64,000 nt of DNA from NCBI RefSeq assembly GCF_030409315.1, contig NZ_JAUFPS010000042.1, forward strand, positions 186,001 to 250,000. The letters are read 5' to 3'. A program made the translations under genes and the position numbers. Of the stretch, positions 53,768-62,659 are shown piece after piece. Within the stretch, counting starts at the first letter, position 1. The number at the start of each line of letters is the position of its first letter. Below the pieces are notes generated by a model that was not told the DNA's origin, did not search any database, and worked only from the letters and a program-made list of their open reading frames with translations. The DNA is from Mucilaginibacter flavus. Lineage in GTDB: Bacteria; Bacteroidota; Bacteroidia; Sphingobacteriales; Sphingobacteriaceae.

Positions 53768-54836
53768 TAGCGGTTAAATTGATAGTTAAACTCAAATCAA
53801 AAACAGAATCATGCTCTTTAAAAAAAAACTCAAATTGATCCGGGTAATAGGTTTTTAGTCTATCTGTTACATTAGACAACCCAATACCATGACTTGTTAC
53901 TTTACTTTTTTTAATATAATTATGAGTTTTAATGCTCAAAATACTTCCTGTTATGTTTATAATAATAGAAGCAGGGGCGGCTTCGTTGTAAAGGTCGCCG
54001 TATTTAAATACATTTTCAACTAAAGTTATAAGTAATAACGGATTTATTAATAAATCCATTTCTTCTCCCGTAACTTCAAAGGTTAAAGCCAGCCTGTCGT
54101 CAAACCGTAGCTGGTTCATTTTAATAAACAAACGTATGTGCTCTATCTCATCTTCCAGCTTAATTTTCCCTCCGCTTGATAGCGGCGTAATAGAAAAACG
54201 CATAATTTCCGAAAGTATAATAATACTATCACCGGCATTGGGCGCTCCCGAGGTAACTTTATTATAAATAAGGTTTAACGTATTAAACAGAAAATGTGGG
54301 TTTAACTGCGATTGCCGCCAAGCGTTTTCGGATCTGATTAGCTTATTTTCTAATAATTGTTGGTCTAATAAATTGTTAATTCTTTCGTTTTCGAGGCTTA
54401 CAATTTTGGTTTCATGTTTTAACGCTGTTCTAATGTAATAAACAGCTGTGCTGATAAACAAAAAGTAAACATACCGCCATGTGTATTTCAAATAATAGAT
54501 GTTTGCATACTCAAATTTACCGCCATTTGTTTGATACAACACATAGGCCGTAAGCCTCATAAAGCTCTGGTATATTACAAACTCAACCCCAATTAATAAC
54601 AATGTTAAAAAATACCTTGCGGGTTTTTTTTGCCGGGCAACTAAAGGGTATACATAATAACCATGGATATAAAAATAGGCGATGTTTACTATATAATGAC
54701 AGATATAATCTGCAACGGTTCCTGTTCCGTTTAGGGTGATGATAACTAAAACCTCATATATAATAAACAAGGCCCAACAAAGAATGTGAACTCTTATAGA
54801 TTTCAAAAAAGAACTTATTAAACTTAATGTATGCAT
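53745..54836 (-). CDS. LytS-like membrane histidine kinase 1
   Basis: 363 residues from ATG at 54836 (MHTLSLISSFLKSIRVHILC); the frame extends to 54911 but the upstream DNA matches the non-coding 5' region of the paralogue. Four membrane segments (within about 15-135) are followed by a coiled-coil (ENERINNLLDQQLLENKLIR) and the His_kinase domain with phospho-His in QSQLNPHFLFNTLNLIYN (about residue 180). The ATP-binding domain (LLITLVENVFKYGDL, and HGIGLSNVTDRLKTYY) ends the protein. It pairs with the LytTR regulator and closely resembles kinase 2. Confidence 0.9.
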   Translation of the reverse strand: MHTLSLISSFLKSIRVHILCWALFIIYEVLVIITLNGTGTVADYICHYIVNIAYFYIHGYYVYPLVARQKKPARYFLTLLLIGVEFVIYQSFMRLTAYVLYQTNGGKFEYANIYYLKYTWRYVYFLFISTAVYYIRTALKHETKIVSLENERINNLLDQQLLENKLIRSENAWRQSQLNPHFLFNTLNLIYNKVTSGAPNAGDSIIILSEIMRFSITPLSSGGKIKLEDEIEHIRLFIKMNQLRFDDRLALTFEVTGEEMDLLINPLLLITLVENVFKYGDLYNEAAPASIIINITGSILSIKTHNYIKKSKVTSHGIGLSNVTDRLKTYYPDQFEFFFKEHDSVFDLSLTINLTANDHMLHN

Positions 54837-54929
54837 AATTTGGATGGAAGATACAGATATCTCCTGGGCTGATTTAGGTTCTTTTTCCGTTGGGTAGGCT
54901 TTTTTCCTCACATTATTTATACCCTAAAT

Positions 54930-55113
54930 CAGTGATCGTAAGGAATCCATCAACCGGCTTATCCACATCTAAACAACAATATCAATGTCCTTGATAAACA
55001 TTTCATTAAAACCGATCATAAGATTTTGAGCCGTTCCCTTGATTGCAGACCAGGAGATCTTTAACTATTTCAATACCCCGCAAACCATCGTCAATTAAGT
55101 AACACCTGGTCAT
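54930..55113 (-). pseudogene. Decayed remnant of a second LytTR response regulator
   Basis: From ATG at 55113 the minus strand reads MTRCYLIDDGLRGIEIVKDL, matching MTTCYIIDDELHAIEILKGY of the intact regulator. Then the frame shifts: GTAQNLMIGFNEMFIKDIDI (compare GTAQNPLIGFNEVLAGNIDI) and, after another shift, LDVDKPVDG (compare LDVDMPELSG). The match ends near residue 60, and nothing of the LytTR domain remains. The start overlaps kinase 2 by 23 bp, exactly as in the intact pair. Confidence 0.85.
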
Positions 55114-56194
55114 CAGCGGCCAAATTGATAGTTAAGCTCAAATCAAAAACAGAATCACGTTCTTCATAAAGAAACTCAAATTGATTAGGGTAGTAGGTTT
55201 TTAATTGCTCGGTTACATTGGCTAAACCGATACCATGGCTCGAAACCTTTCTTTTTTTAATATGGTTTCTGGTATTGAAACTCAATATACTTCCTGTTAT
55301 GTTGATAATGATAGAAGCAGGATCTTCCTGGTTGTAAAGGTCGCCGTATTTGAATACATTTTCGACCAAGGTAATAAGCAATAGCGGATTGATCATCAGG
55401 CCTTCTTCTTCGCCCGTAACTTCAAAGTTTAGTGCAAGCTTATCGTTAAAGCGCAACTGGTTAAGGTTTATAAACAAACGGATGTGCTCTATCTCATCTT
55501 CAAGCTTAATTTTTCCGCTGTTACTTAAAGGCGTTATGGAAAAACGCATGATCTCCGAGAGCTTAATAATGCTGTCACCTATTTCAGGAGATAGCACGCT
55601 TACCTTATTATAAATAAGATTTAAGGTATTAAATAAAAAATGAGGGTTAAGCTGTGATTGGCGCCAGGCGTTTTCAGATTTGATCAGCTTATTTTCTAAT
55701 AATTGTTGATCTAATAAGTTGTTGATTCTTTCGTTTTCCAGGATTACAATTCTCGTTTCGTGCTTAAACGCTGTGCGTGTATAGTAAATTGCCGTGCCGA
55801 TGAGCATAAAATAAATAAATCTCCATAAATACCCCCAATAGTAAACATTAAGAAATATAAATTTGGGGTCATTAATTTCATATAACAAGTAGGCAACAAA
55901 TTTCATTGCTCCTACATACACCACAAATTCAACAGCAATAAGCAACAATATCAAAAAATATCTGCCTGGCGTTTTTCTATTTGCCACTAATGGATACGTC
56001 AGGTACCCATGAACGTAAAAAAAGCAAATATTGACAGCATAATGAGCTGCATATTCGGCGAAAGTAAAGGCCGAAATCACTCTTCCCTGAGCGGTAAAGC
56101 CCAGCAAAACCTCGTAAGTAATAAATAGCACCCAACAAATAATATGAATCCGGAGCAATTTCAAAAACGGCCTCATTAAACTTAATCTATACAT
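55091..56194 (-). CDS. LytS-like membrane histidine kinase 2 (orphaned paralogue)
   Basis: 367 residues from ATG at 56194 (MYRLSLMRPFLKLLRIHIIC); a longer frame to 56308 would cover the predicted LytTR operator at 56227-56254, so it is not used. Layout matches kinase 1: four membrane segments, coiled coil, QSQLNPHFLFNTLNLIYN with the phospho-His, ATP domain (LLITLVENVFKYGDL, HGIGLANVTEQLKTYY). Its own response regulator is degraded, so it either signals through the remaining regulator or is becoming redundant. It is divergent from the candidate precursor gene. Confidence 0.9.
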   Translation of the reverse strand: MYRLSLMRPFLKLLRIHIICWVLFITYEVLLGFTAQGRVISAFTFAEYAAHYAVNICFFYVHGYLTYPLVANRKTPGRYFLILLLIAVEFVVYVGAMKFVAYLLYEINDPKFIFLNVYYWGYLWRFIYFMLIGTAIYYTRTAFKHETRIVILENERINNLLDQQLLENKLIKSENAWRQSQLNPHFLFNTLNLIYNKVSVLSPEIGDSIIKLSEIMRFSITPLSNSGKIKLEDEIEHIRLFINLNQLRFNDKLALNFEVTGEEEGLMINPLLLITLVENVFKYGDLYNQEDPASIIINITGSILSFNTRNHIKKRKVSSHGIGLANVTEQLKTYYPNQFEFLYEERDSVFDLSLTINLAADDQVLLN

Positions 56195-56226
56195 AGTTTG
56201 GGATGAAAGATACTGATATTTCCGTT

Positions 56227-56254
56227 GTTGGTATAGGGTATTTTTGAGTTGGTA
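56227..56254 (+). promoter_or_regulatory. Predicted LytTR operator upstream of the candidate precursor
   Basis: GTTGGTA occurs at 56227-56233 and again at 56248-56254, exactly 21 bp apart, giving the GTTNGT core seen in both half-sites of the 48561-48590 operator. The flanking positions fit the LytTR consensus less well. It lies 60 bp before the precursor ATG and also in front of the divergent kinase 2 gene. Confidence 0.5.
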
Positions 56255-56314
56255 AAGGATTTTCTTTAGGCCTGTTTTATTATAGCAATTTGTGATCATA
56301 AAACCCAAACGATC

Positions 56315-56467
56315 ATGAAAAAGAGCAAAACAACCGGCTTAGTCAACGTAAAAAAAATTTTTAAATTTCAATCAAAGAACACATTTTTAACAGATCGGCC
56401 AACCGATCCTACACAGACAAGTGGTAGTAATACTATGACAACCGCGACGAGTGTACTGGCAATTTAA
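56315..56467 (+). CDS. Candidate RiPP precursor peptide, Thr/Ser-rich core
   Basis: 50 residues, too short for the usual ORF cutoff. Starts MKKSKTTGLVNVKKIFKF, basic as a RiPP leader, then QSKNTFLTDRPTDPTQ. The last 20 residues (from D31) hold 6 Thr and 3 Ser, end VLAI, and lack Cys, so they suit a LanB dehydratase but not lanthionine rings. The reading frame is followed after 34 bp by a strong terminator. It lies in the RiPP locus, divergent from a kinase gene and behind a putative LytTR operator. No GG or GA protease motif is obvious; the cut site is unknown. Calling it a precursor is inference from size, composition and neighbours. Confidence 0.68.
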   Translation: MKKSKTTGLVNVKKIFKFQSKNTFLTDRPTDPTQTSGSNTMTTATSVLAI

Positions 56468-56501
56468 TTGAAAACCTACAGCATTTTTTTCCTTAGGATT
56501 T

Positions 56502-56541
56502 AAAACGAAAAGAGGAGGGCAAGCCCTCCTCTTTTCGTTTT
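56502..56541. terminator. Strong bidirectional terminator
   Basis: AAAACGAAAAGAGGAGGGC (56502-56520) and its perfect complement (56523-56541) form a 19-bp stem around AA, with A-tract/T-tract ends on both strands. It separates the candidate precursor (plus) from the SusD gene (minus), serving both. Confidence 0.92.
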
Positions 56542-56559
56542 ATTATTTGATGGATATAA

Positions 56560-58089
56560 TTAATATCCCGGGTTTTGGTACATCTTAACCGGGTCAAGTT
56601 TGTACTCATCAAACGGGATAGGGTAGTAGCGGTCTTTGGTGCTAAAGTTTGCTACCTGGGCTAAACCAAAGTCGGCTTGTTTTTTGGCTTTAAAGTAGGC
56701 TACCAACTCATCGGTAGTAAACGTACGCAGCAAATCAAACCAGCGGTGGTGCTCAAAAGCCAGTTCAACGCGGCGCTCGTGTAAAATAGCCAGTTTAAGT
56801 GTTGGGTATTTTGAAGCGTAATCGCTATTAGTCATAGATACGGCATAAGTTGGCATGCCTGCACGAACGCGTACCTGATCTAAAAACGAGGTAGCTGTTA
56901 CCGCATCGCCAAGGTAATTGTTTACTTCGGCTAACGACAGGATCACATCGGCGTAGCGCATCAAAATCCAATCGTTACCGCCGTAACCATTAACACCGGC
57001 AGCAGCGCTCACATCCCTGAATTTGGTAACAAACCAATCTTTTACAATTGGGTCATTAGCGTATTTTACAGAGAAGGTCATGCGCGGATCGGTGGTTTCG
57101 TACTCGTTGATCAAATCGTGCGTAACATTATAGCCCACACCCGATGATGGTTTTTGCGAGTTAACAGTTTCGCCCTTGGCCTGAAAATTGGCCGCTATAC
57201 CAGAGCTGTAGTTTAAATCGCCCTGTATGTTCACAATCTGGAAAATCAGCTCCGGGCAGGTTGTTTTTTTGTTCACGTCAAAAACATCGGTATACGGAAT
57301 ACTGCTTAACACACCAAATGTGCGCATGTTATAAGCCGCCATTAAAGCCGTTTTAGCGTTGTTTAAGTTGGTGGTGCGGTTAGCCTGATCTAAAGTGGTA
57401 GCTATGGTAAGGTATACCTGGCCCAGCAGGAAATTGGCAGCGGCCTTTGATACCCTGCCGGTTGGCGCCTGCAGGTTTGGCAGCGGACTATTAATTACAT
57501 CTGTTAAATCGGTTACAATTTGCTGGTAAACCAAATCCTGCTTTACTCGGAAGGTTGAAGCGGCAACCTGGGCGGCAGATGATAGCTCTTTAGTCACCAA
57601 AGGCACATCGCCCCAAAGGCGCACCAGTTCAAAGTAAGTAAAGGCGCGCAAAAACTTGGCCTCGGCAGCATACTTTTGTTTTACCGTATTATCCGGAAAG
57701 CTAACCTGATCAATATGTGATAATACCACGTTGGCACGGCTTACTGTAGTGTATAATGATACCCAGTGAGCTTTTAAATAGGTATTACTTGGCAGTATAG
57801 AAAAGTTATTGAACTGGAAAGGCTCGCCCGAGTTTGACTGATTATCATTGGTACCGGTATCATCAGAACGCTGATCTGTCCATAAATCGCTGCCTTCGCC
57901 AACGTTGTTACCGCTGCGCATAGACTGGTAAATACCGTTTACTGCTAACAGTACATCGTTGGGTGTTTTATAGCTGGCGGCAACAGTTACGGCATTGGGG
58001 TCGTTTTCTATTAAAAAGTCTTTTTTACAAGACGGGCTTATGGCCACCGTTGCGGCAAGGCAGGCAATGGCTAAAAATTTCTTATTCAT
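56560..58089 (-). CDS. SusD/RagB-like nutrient-binding lipoprotein
   Basis: 509 residues from ATG at 58089 (MNKKFLAIACLAATVAISPS); the frame opens at 58116, overlapping SusC, but this start puts the lipobox (AISPSC) at a normal position. Features: KDFLIENDPNAVTVAASYKT, NGIYQSMRSG, RADALRF-like FLRAFTYFELVRLWGDVPLV (~125-144), and the C-terminal YADVILSLAEVNNYLGDA, RVRAGMPTYAV, LAILHERRVELAFEHHRWFDLLR (~425-447), the SusD hallmark. It partners the upstream SusC. Substrate unknown. Ends close to a strong terminator. Confidence 0.93.
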   Translation of the reverse strand: MNKKFLAIACLAATVAISPSCKKDFLIENDPNAVTVAASYKTPNDVLLAVNGIYQSMRSGNNVGEGSDLWTDQRSDDTGTNDNQSNSGEPFQFNNFSILPSNTYLKAHWVSLYTTVSRANVVLSHIDQVSFPDNTVKQKYAAEAKFLRAFTYFELVRLWGDVPLVTKELSSAAQVAASTFRVKQDLVYQQIVTDLTDVINSPLPNLQAPTGRVSKAAANFLLGQVYLTIATTLDQANRTTNLNNAKTALMAAYNMRTFGVLSSIPYTDVFDVNKKTTCPELIFQIVNIQGDLNYSSGIAANFQAKGETVNSQKPSSGVGYNVTHDLINEYETTDPRMTFSVKYANDPIVKDWFVTKFRDVSAAAGVNGYGGNDWILMRYADVILSLAEVNNYLGDAVTATSFLDQVRVRAGMPTYAVSMTNSDYASKYPTLKLAILHERRVELAFEHHRWFDLLRTFTTDELVAYFKAKKQADFGLAQVANFSTKDRYYPIPFDEYKLDPVKMYQNPGY

Positions 58090-58112
58090 TTTTATATCTC
58101 TTAAAAAATTTA

Positions 58113-61100
58113 TCAAAAAGTAACATTTACACCTAAGTTGTATGACCTAACCAGCGGGTAGGTACCATAATCGATACCAGGCGCAAGGTTGGCCGGCTGC
58201 GTGCTGTTTGATGCCGCGCCAGAGTAGTTGTAATCCACATCGGGATTATAACCTTTATACTTGGTAATGGTAAAGGCATTAACCACGCTTGCAAAAACAC
58301 GTGCCTTGGTTAAGCCCAAGGTTTGTTGTAAAAAGCCTGGCAGGGTGTAACCTAATGTTAAGTTGGTACAACGCAGGTACGAGCCGCTTTGCAGGTAAAA
58401 TGTTGATAAACGGGTACTGTTACTTTGTGTACCGGCACGTGAAGCGCGGTAAAATGATCCGTCGCCGGGGTCTTGCGCGTTTCTGTACCTATCGGCTACG
58501 TTGGCATATTGGTTACCAGAGCCCTCGCCATTATACAGGTAGTAATCCTGCCCGTCCAAAATCTGATTTCCGTACGATCCGTTAAAAGCCGCGCTCAGGT
58601 CAAACTTTTTGAACGTACTGTTTAAGGCAAATCCATAAGTGAATTTAGCATATGGCGAACCGATTATGGTTTTATCAGCATCGTTAACTACGCCATCGTG
58701 ATTGGTATCAACAAACCAAAGGTCGCCTATTTTGGCAGGGTTGGTTTGTGAAGCCGATGGTGCTGTTTTACCCAAATTATCGGCATTAATTATACCGCCA
58801 ACTTTAAAGCCGTAAAACATACCAATTGGCTGGCCCTGTGTGGTGATACTGGTAAGGTATGAACGCTCGGCGCCGTTAATGATCAGGGTGTTGTTTGCTG
58901 GTAGCTTAACCACTTTGTTGCGGTTTAATGAAATGTTACCGCTTGCGCCCAAAGTGAAATCTTTATCATTAATAATGCGGCCATCTAACTGCAAATCGAA
59001 ACCTGTATTACGAATCTTTGAATCGCGCAGGTTGGTTAAGATGGTGGTACTGCCGGATATTGCCGAAATTGGCTGGTTATACAACAGGTTGTATGAGTAG
59101 CTCAGGTAATAGTTGGCAATGATTGACAGGCGGCCTTTAAACAGAGAGATATCGGTACCAACGTTATACTGCGAGGTAGTTTCCCAGCTTAAGGTATTGT
59201 CTTTAATGCCACCCGGGTAGGTTGCCGTTACCGCGCTGTTGCCATCAAGCACCGTGCCCGATGGTGTTGCTAACGTTTGCTGTATGGCGTAGTTAGGGAT
59301 ATTGAAGTTCCCGCTTTTACCCCAGCTTGCGCGGATCTTAACGGTTGACTGATCGCCAAGGAAGTTGTTGTAAAAATCTTCGTTAGATAAATTCCAGCCG
59401 GCAGCAACAGATGGGAAGTAACCATATTTGTTTGCCGGACCAAAACGTGATGAACCATCGGCACGGAAAGACGCGGTTAAGAAATATTTACCATCGTAGT
59501 TATAGTTGGCACGGCCAAAGTATGATAACAGGGTATAGGCGCTTTTATAGGCCGAGTTTAGAGAAAAGTTTGCCGCCAAAGCTCCTTTGTTTGAAATTTC
59601 GGGAATAGCGTCATTCTGGAAACCGTTTGCTTTCACGCTGAAATAATCGGCAGTGGTGCGTTGCGCGCTGTAACCACCCAAGGCATCAAAATGGTGTTTA
59701 CCAATTTCTTTTTTGTAGTTTAAGGTAAACTCGGCAAGCCTGTCAAGCGTGTTCTGGTTTGATGCCTGCGCGTTAGCTGCTAATATTGATTGTTGTGATC
59801 CCGGAGCAAAGGTACCACTGCTTAACGTAGTAGGGTAGTAATAATCATACTTTTCGGTATAAGTTTCGGTACCCAGGTTGGTTTTAAAATCCAGGCCCTT
59901 CATAATGTTATACGTTACGTTGGCGTTGTAGTGGCTGCGGTATCCCTGCCTGTTAATTTTAATACGCTCGGCAAGGGCCAAGGGGTTTTCAATACCCTGG
60001 TAACCGTATTGAGTTGAACCAGCTGCTTCGGCGTTGGTTGCCAGTGATCCATCGGCATTGTAGGCCGGCAGGTAAGGCATGTAAATAAGCGCGCCAAGAA
60101 TAGGGCTGTGGTCAAAACGACCTTCCTGTGTTTCCTGGTTGGTATTTTGGGTGTAAGCAATATTGGCACCTATATGAATGCGTTTGCTTACATCGCCATC
60201 AACGTTGGCGCGGAAGTTGTAACGCTGCTGCCCGGTACTTTGAATAATACCCGGCTGGTTTTGGTACGAACCACTGATGTAATAACGGATATCATCCGAA
60301 GCACCCGAAAACGACAAGGTATGCTTTTGCATAAAAGTGTTGCGGTACAGCTCATCCTGCCAATCTGTATTTACGGTTTGTTTAATGGGGGTTTGCGATG
60401 CAAAATTGTACAATCCATCGGGGATACTTACGCTGCCGGTGTTACCAACATTGGCTACGCGGGTTGCGTTATTGTCAGAGTACATGGCATCGGTCCAGGT
60501 ATGGCCTGTGTTTACCCAAAGATCATGGTAGGCATTGTTACGGCCATCAATAACCAGCAAAGCAGCCTGATCGGCGTTAAGCAATTTTACTTTGTGGGCC
60601 AACTGATCGATACCGGTTTGTACATCGTATTCAAAACGACCTTTGCCTTTTTTACCTTTTTTGGTAGTGATCAATACCACACCGCCAGAAGCGCGGGAGC
60701 CGTAAATGGCCGCCGATGCCGCATCTTTCAATACGTCGATGCTTTCAATATCCTCGGGATTAATGAAAATATCATTTGATGGGTAACCGTCAATCACGTA
60801 CAGCGGATCTGAACTGGCATTGAACGAGCCAACACCCCTCACCCTTATTTTGGTGCTGGTATATGGCGCGCCGCCGGTTTGCGATATTTGCACACCCGCA
60901 ACTTTACCTACCAGCGCCTGGCCCAGGGAAGGTGAAGACAGGTTAAGGTCGCTTGATTTTACACTGGCAACAGCGCCCACAACTTCACTTTTGCGGATGG
61001 CCTGGTAACCAATGGCAACAACCTCGTTAAGCATGTTGGCCTGTGGGGTAAGTTTAAGGTTTATTTGAGCTTTATCGCCAACAGTAACTTCCTGTGGCAG

Positions 61101-61391
61101 GTAGCCAATAAATTTAAACACCAATACAGCGCCCGGTTCGGCCGATATGCTGTATTTACCGCTCACATCTGTTGATGTCCCTTTATTGGTGTTTTTGATC
61201 ATAACAGACACGCCTGGAAGGGGTTGGTTAGTTTCGTCTGTTACGGTACCAGATATTTGTATTGCCTGGTTTAACGCAATTTTAATGGGGGTTGCAGCGT
61301 TTGAGTTAAACGCGAGTGCCATGATCACAAGGCAGATAAAAGGTTTTAGCAAAAACCTTCCAAAAAGATCATGGGTAATCTTTTTATTCAT
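58113..61391 (-). CDS. SusC/RagA-family TonB-linked outer-membrane protein
   Basis: 1092 residues. Signal peptide (MNKKITHDLFGRFLLKPFIC, to FNSNAA), carboxypeptidase-regulatory-like domain (ISGTVTDETNQPLPGVSVMI, ~47-66), then a plug (NEVVAIGYQAIRKSEVVGAV, RVRGVGSFNASSDPLYVIDG, ASAAIYGSRASGGVVLITTK, ~125-255) and a barrel ending in SYNLGVNVTF. Energised uptake of glycans or other oligomers with the SusD gene 23 bp downstream. No STN domain, so no direct sigma/anti-sigma signalling is predicted. A distinct system from the SusCD pair at 1-4 kb. Confidence 0.95.
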   Translation of the reverse strand: MNKKITHDLFGRFLLKPFICLVIMALAFNSNAATPIKIALNQAIQISGTVTDETNQPLPGVSVMIKNTNKGTSTDVSGKYSISAEPGAVLVFKFIGYLPQEVTVGDKAQINLKLTPQANMLNEVVAIGYQAIRKSEVVGAVASVKSSDLNLSSPSLGQALVGKVAGVQISQTGGAPYTSTKIRVRGVGSFNASSDPLYVIDGYPSNDIFINPEDIESIDVLKDAASAAIYGSRASGGVVLITTKKGKKGKGRFEYDVQTGIDQLAHKVKLLNADQAALLVIDGRNNAYHDLWVNTGHTWTDAMYSDNNATRVANVGNTGSVSIPDGLYNFASQTPIKQTVNTDWQDELYRNTFMQKHTLSFSGASDDIRYYISGSYQNQPGIIQSTGQQRYNFRANVDGDVSKRIHIGANIAYTQNTNQETQEGRFDHSPILGALIYMPYLPAYNADGSLATNAEAAGSTQYGYQGIENPLALAERIKINRQGYRSHYNANVTYNIMKGLDFKTNLGTETYTEKYDYYYPTTLSSGTFAPGSQQSILAANAQASNQNTLDRLAEFTLNYKKEIGKHHFDALGGYSAQRTTADYFSVKANGFQNDAIPEISNKGALAANFSLNSAYKSAYTLLSYFGRANYNYDGKYFLTASFRADGSSRFGPANKYGYFPSVAAGWNLSNEDFYNNFLGDQSTVKIRASWGKSGNFNIPNYAIQQTLATPSGTVLDGNSAVTATYPGGIKDNTLSWETTSQYNVGTDISLFKGRLSIIANYYLSYSYNLLYNQPISAISGSTTILTNLRDSKIRNTGFDLQLDGRIINDKDFTLGASGNISLNRNKVVKLPANNTLIINGAERSYLTSITTQGQPIGMFYGFKVGGIINADNLGKTAPSASQTNPAKIGDLWFVDTNHDGVVNDADKTIIGSPYAKFTYGFALNSTFKKFDLSAAFNGSYGNQILDGQDYYLYNGEGSGNQYANVADRYRNAQDPGDGSFYRASRAGTQSNSTRLSTFYLQSGSYLRCTNLTLGYTLPGFLQQTLGLTKARVFASVVNAFTITKYKGYNPDVDYNYSGAASNSTQPANLAPGIDYGTYPLVRSYNLGVNVTF

Positions 61392-61718
61392 ATTTTTAAA
61401 AGTTGATTGTTAGAAAAATGACAGTAAAGCTTTCGACCGCTTTTGAGTTATTTGACAATTATTCCCGGAGCCGTTTGAATGTTAGCGCATTCAGCGGTTT
61501 CTTTGTTTTATCGCCGGTTTTCGATGTTAAGTTTAAATTAATGTTACATAGGCATTTAAATTAAAACACGTGGCAGATTTTAATATTATCACAATATTTA
61601 TTGCCTTGTGATAATATAATATTAATTAGGGGTTATTAATATTGCAATGATGGCAACAAAATTAAACCAGCTATCTTAAGCACGGACTACTTAAATGTTA
61701 AGTTTGTATTAACAAAAA
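61392..61718. other. Upstream region of the second SusC gene
   Basis: About 330 bp, AT-rich. The complement of CAAAATTA (61657-61664) reads TAATTTTG, an exact TAnnTTTG match on the minus strand, but it is 266 bp from the start and no -33 box is in place, so it is only a weak candidate. No ORF or repeat of note. Confidence 0.45.
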
Positions 61719-61741
61719 ATGCCGGGCATTTTACCCGGCAT
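61719..61741 (-). terminator. Rho-independent terminator after the 61772-62647 gene
   Basis: ATGCCGGG and CCCGGCAT form an 8-bp GC-rich stem around CATTTTA; on the minus strand it is followed by TTTTTTGTT. It isolates the two secreted-protein genes from the SusC gene. Confidence 0.85.
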
Positions 61742-61771
61742 ATCCATATTTTAACCCATTACAATCGTATT

Positions 61772-62647
61772 TTACCAAATGGTTTTAGTAAAGTTCACGT
61801 TGTTTTTGCGCGATGAGGTTACCGCTATTCCGCGTTCATCATCGCCTATAAATGAAAAGCCTTCCAGCTCATCGGCACGGTCAATATGATCAACCTGGCT
61901 GATGACTACCTGCTTACCTGCCTCAATAGACTTTTTAAGATCAACATAAGTAAACCGCCATTGCCTGCCTTCTTTTTGATTTTGGATAAGCACAAGCACA
62001 CCTTTATCAGCCACCCAATGCAAATTTTGGACCCATGGCGAACATGTAAACTTTTTGTAAAGTACACCTGCCTCTTTTGTATTTTTAGCTTTAGCCAGTT
62101 TTTCGGCGTCGTATAATCTTACCTCGTTACCATGGTCGCCATAGTCGGCTGTGGCCACATACCACTTATTATTATATTTTACATACTCGGGTCGGGTACC
62201 TTGTATGCAGGCATCGTCATCAATGGTATTCAGCAAACTCGCATCAAGGGTACCTGTTTTTAGCAGTGCTTTCCAATCCACACAATAAATTACGGCTTTC
62301 CACTTAGTTCCCTCGGCATTAAGGCGGATGGAGTTACCTATAAAGGTTGGCCCGGTGCCGTTATAGGCGATGCCGGTGGGATGGTTAATTACATCCTGTC
62401 CGTTTTGGGTAAGCTTTACTTCTTTATGCTGGTAAACCAGGCTATCGCCCTCCATTTTAAATTCGCGGATCATGCCAACCTCCCGGTCGCCATATAAAAA
62501 AATGCGGCCTTTTTGGTAGGAGATGCCCTGGCAGGCACCTAAAGAATCTACAGTAATAGATTTATTCAATTGCTGATCAACGGTTGATGTTACCAGGCTA
62601 CCCATACCCAGGGCAGCGGTTATAATGGTTAAAGTTATTTTTTGCAT
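61772..62647 (-). CDS. Secreted hypothetical protein, beta-propeller-like
   Basis: 291 residues with a short signal-like start (MQKITLTIITAALGMGSLVT). Repeated Tyr/Trp/Gly-rich beta strands (ACQGISYQKGRIFLYGDREV, NHPTGIAYNGTGPTFIGN, PEYVKYNNKWYVATADYGDH, VQNLHWVADKGVLVLIQN) suggest a beta-propeller of the phytase- or esterase-like kind, but no catalytic motif is certain. It starts 12 bp after the DUF218 gene stop, so the two are co-transcribed. No confident function. Confidence 0.65.
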   Translation of the reverse strand: MQKITLTIITAALGMGSLVTSTVDQQLNKSITVDSLGACQGISYQKGRIFLYGDREVGMIREFKMEGDSLVYQHKEVKLTQNGQDVINHPTGIAYNGTGPTFIGNSIRLNAEGTKWKAVIYCVDWKALLKTGTLDASLLNTIDDDACIQGTRPEYVKYNNKWYVATADYGDHGNEVRLYDAEKLAKAKNTKEAGVLYKKFTCSPWVQNLHWVADKGVLVLIQNQKEGRQWRFTYVDLKKSIEAGKQVVISQVDHIDRADELEGFSFIGDDERGIAVTSSRKNNVNFTKTIW

Positions 62648-62659
62648 TGCTGTTAATTA

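Noticed and set aside
56195..56308. Longer N-terminus for kinase 2 (start at 56308)
   Set aside because: It would code through the predicted operator at 56227-56254, and the DNA upstream of the shorter start resembles the non-coding upstream region of kinase 1.
60108..60779. 223-codon open frame opposite to the second SusC gene
   Set aside because: It lies fully inside the well-supported SusC gene on the other strand, has no recognisable motif, and long antisense frames are common in this base composition.
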